Assembly: GCA_026770585.1 (NCBI GenBank) | Contig: MU646790.1 | Location: 273,373-284,068 of the forward strand | Source: Baffinella frigidus | Lineage: Eukaryota > Cryptophyceae > Cryptomonadales > Baffinellaceae | Length of the DNA stretch: 10,696 nucleotides | Direction: 5' to 3' | Shown here: positions 10,472 through 10,696 of the stretch, one piece after another | How the letters are laid out: every line of letters begins with the position of its first letter | Position numbering within the stretch: position 1 is the first letter of the stretch | Made by a program: the position numbers and the translations under genes | Notes under the pieces: generated by a model | What the model saw: the letters and a program-made list of their open reading frames with translations, nothing else | Told to the model about the DNA's origin: nothing | Databases searched by the model: none

Positions 10472-10621
10472 GTCCGCCCCGCGTCGTATTGCGTACCGCG
10501 GCCCAATCAGTACTGCGGCCCATTTCGTACCGCGGCCTGTTCAGGACCGCACCCCCACCCTGTCCACACCCTCTCTGCGTCCCATTCCTCGCTGGAACCC
10601 CCAATTCGGGCATAGGGTTGT
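10472..10621 (+). other. Start of intron 6, with a 17-bp tandem repeat
   Basis: From 10493 a 17-bp unit, GTACCGCGGCCCAATCA, occurs three times with changes (10493, 10510, 10527) and a partial fourth (GGACCGCACCC). The remaining exons of the gene must lie beyond the window. Confidence 0.7.
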
Positions 10622-10696
10622 TCCCAGTATCCCTCCCCTCCCTCCTTCCTTTCCTCTCCCTCTCTCTCTCTCCCTCTCTCCTTCCCTCGCTCGCTC
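10622..10696. repeat. Pyrimidine-rich tract at the right edge
   Basis: Nearly all C and T, with (CT)n and CCCTCC units, within intron 6. It is complementary in character to the purine tract at the left edge. Confidence 0.95.

Noticed and set aside
10361-10615. Reading through the exon 6 donor to 10615
   Set aside because: The frame stays open, but after MEGQ the residues no longer match the family, run into a 17-bp tandem repeat, and the donor CAG|GTCCGC equals that of exon 1.

Overview
This is a eukaryotic nuclear window, most likely from a flagellate or another protist or alga with motile cilia. The evidence is a spliced gene with GT-AG introns encoding a ciliary protein, GC-rich codon use in its exons, plant/alga-type telomere heptamers (TTTAGGG/CCCTAAA), and many small inverted-repeat transposons. 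I cannot name the species. There is no bacterial-style operon, tRNA, rRNA or CRISPR array.

Left part (1-4300): no supported gene. It holds a purine tract, degenerate repeats, an interstitial TTTAGGG array, several perfect palindromes and a series of MITE-like inverted-repeat elements of about 150-220 bp. At least three kinds can be told apart by termini and target-site duplications (TSDs): TA-flanked elements; elements with CCAC...GTGG ends and 2-bp TSDs; and elements ending TCATCTCGG... with 4-bp TSDs. Two insertions have a matching unfilled site close by (402-597 and 7792-7932), which fixes their ends.

Centre (4339-5191): a short minus-strand gene start (exon 4624-4702 spliced to 4339-4442) faces away from the plus-strand gene. 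The 489 bp between the two start codons is a probable shared promoter.

Right part (5192-10471): the first six exons of a CFAP161/FAP161 homologue, a microtubule inner protein of ciliary doublets. The exons total 639 nt, join in one open frame of 213 codons, and are separated by introns of 535-1188 bp. The C-terminal part lies beyond the right edge.

The most unusual feature is what fills the introns. Introns 2-5 contain degenerate partial copies of the neighbouring exon. Each copy lies on the side of the exon where its own splice junction was duplicated: acceptor plus exon 5' end upstream of exons 5 and 6, exon 3' end plus donor downstream of exons 2, 3 and 5. The copies are embedded in degenerate telomere-like heptamers (CCCTAAA, CCCGTAA, CCTCAAA, CCCGAAA). 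These introns look as if they grew by repeated tandem duplication of exon-intron junctions, and were then invaded by MITEs. A pair of 141-bp MITEs in opposite orientation flanks exon 4.
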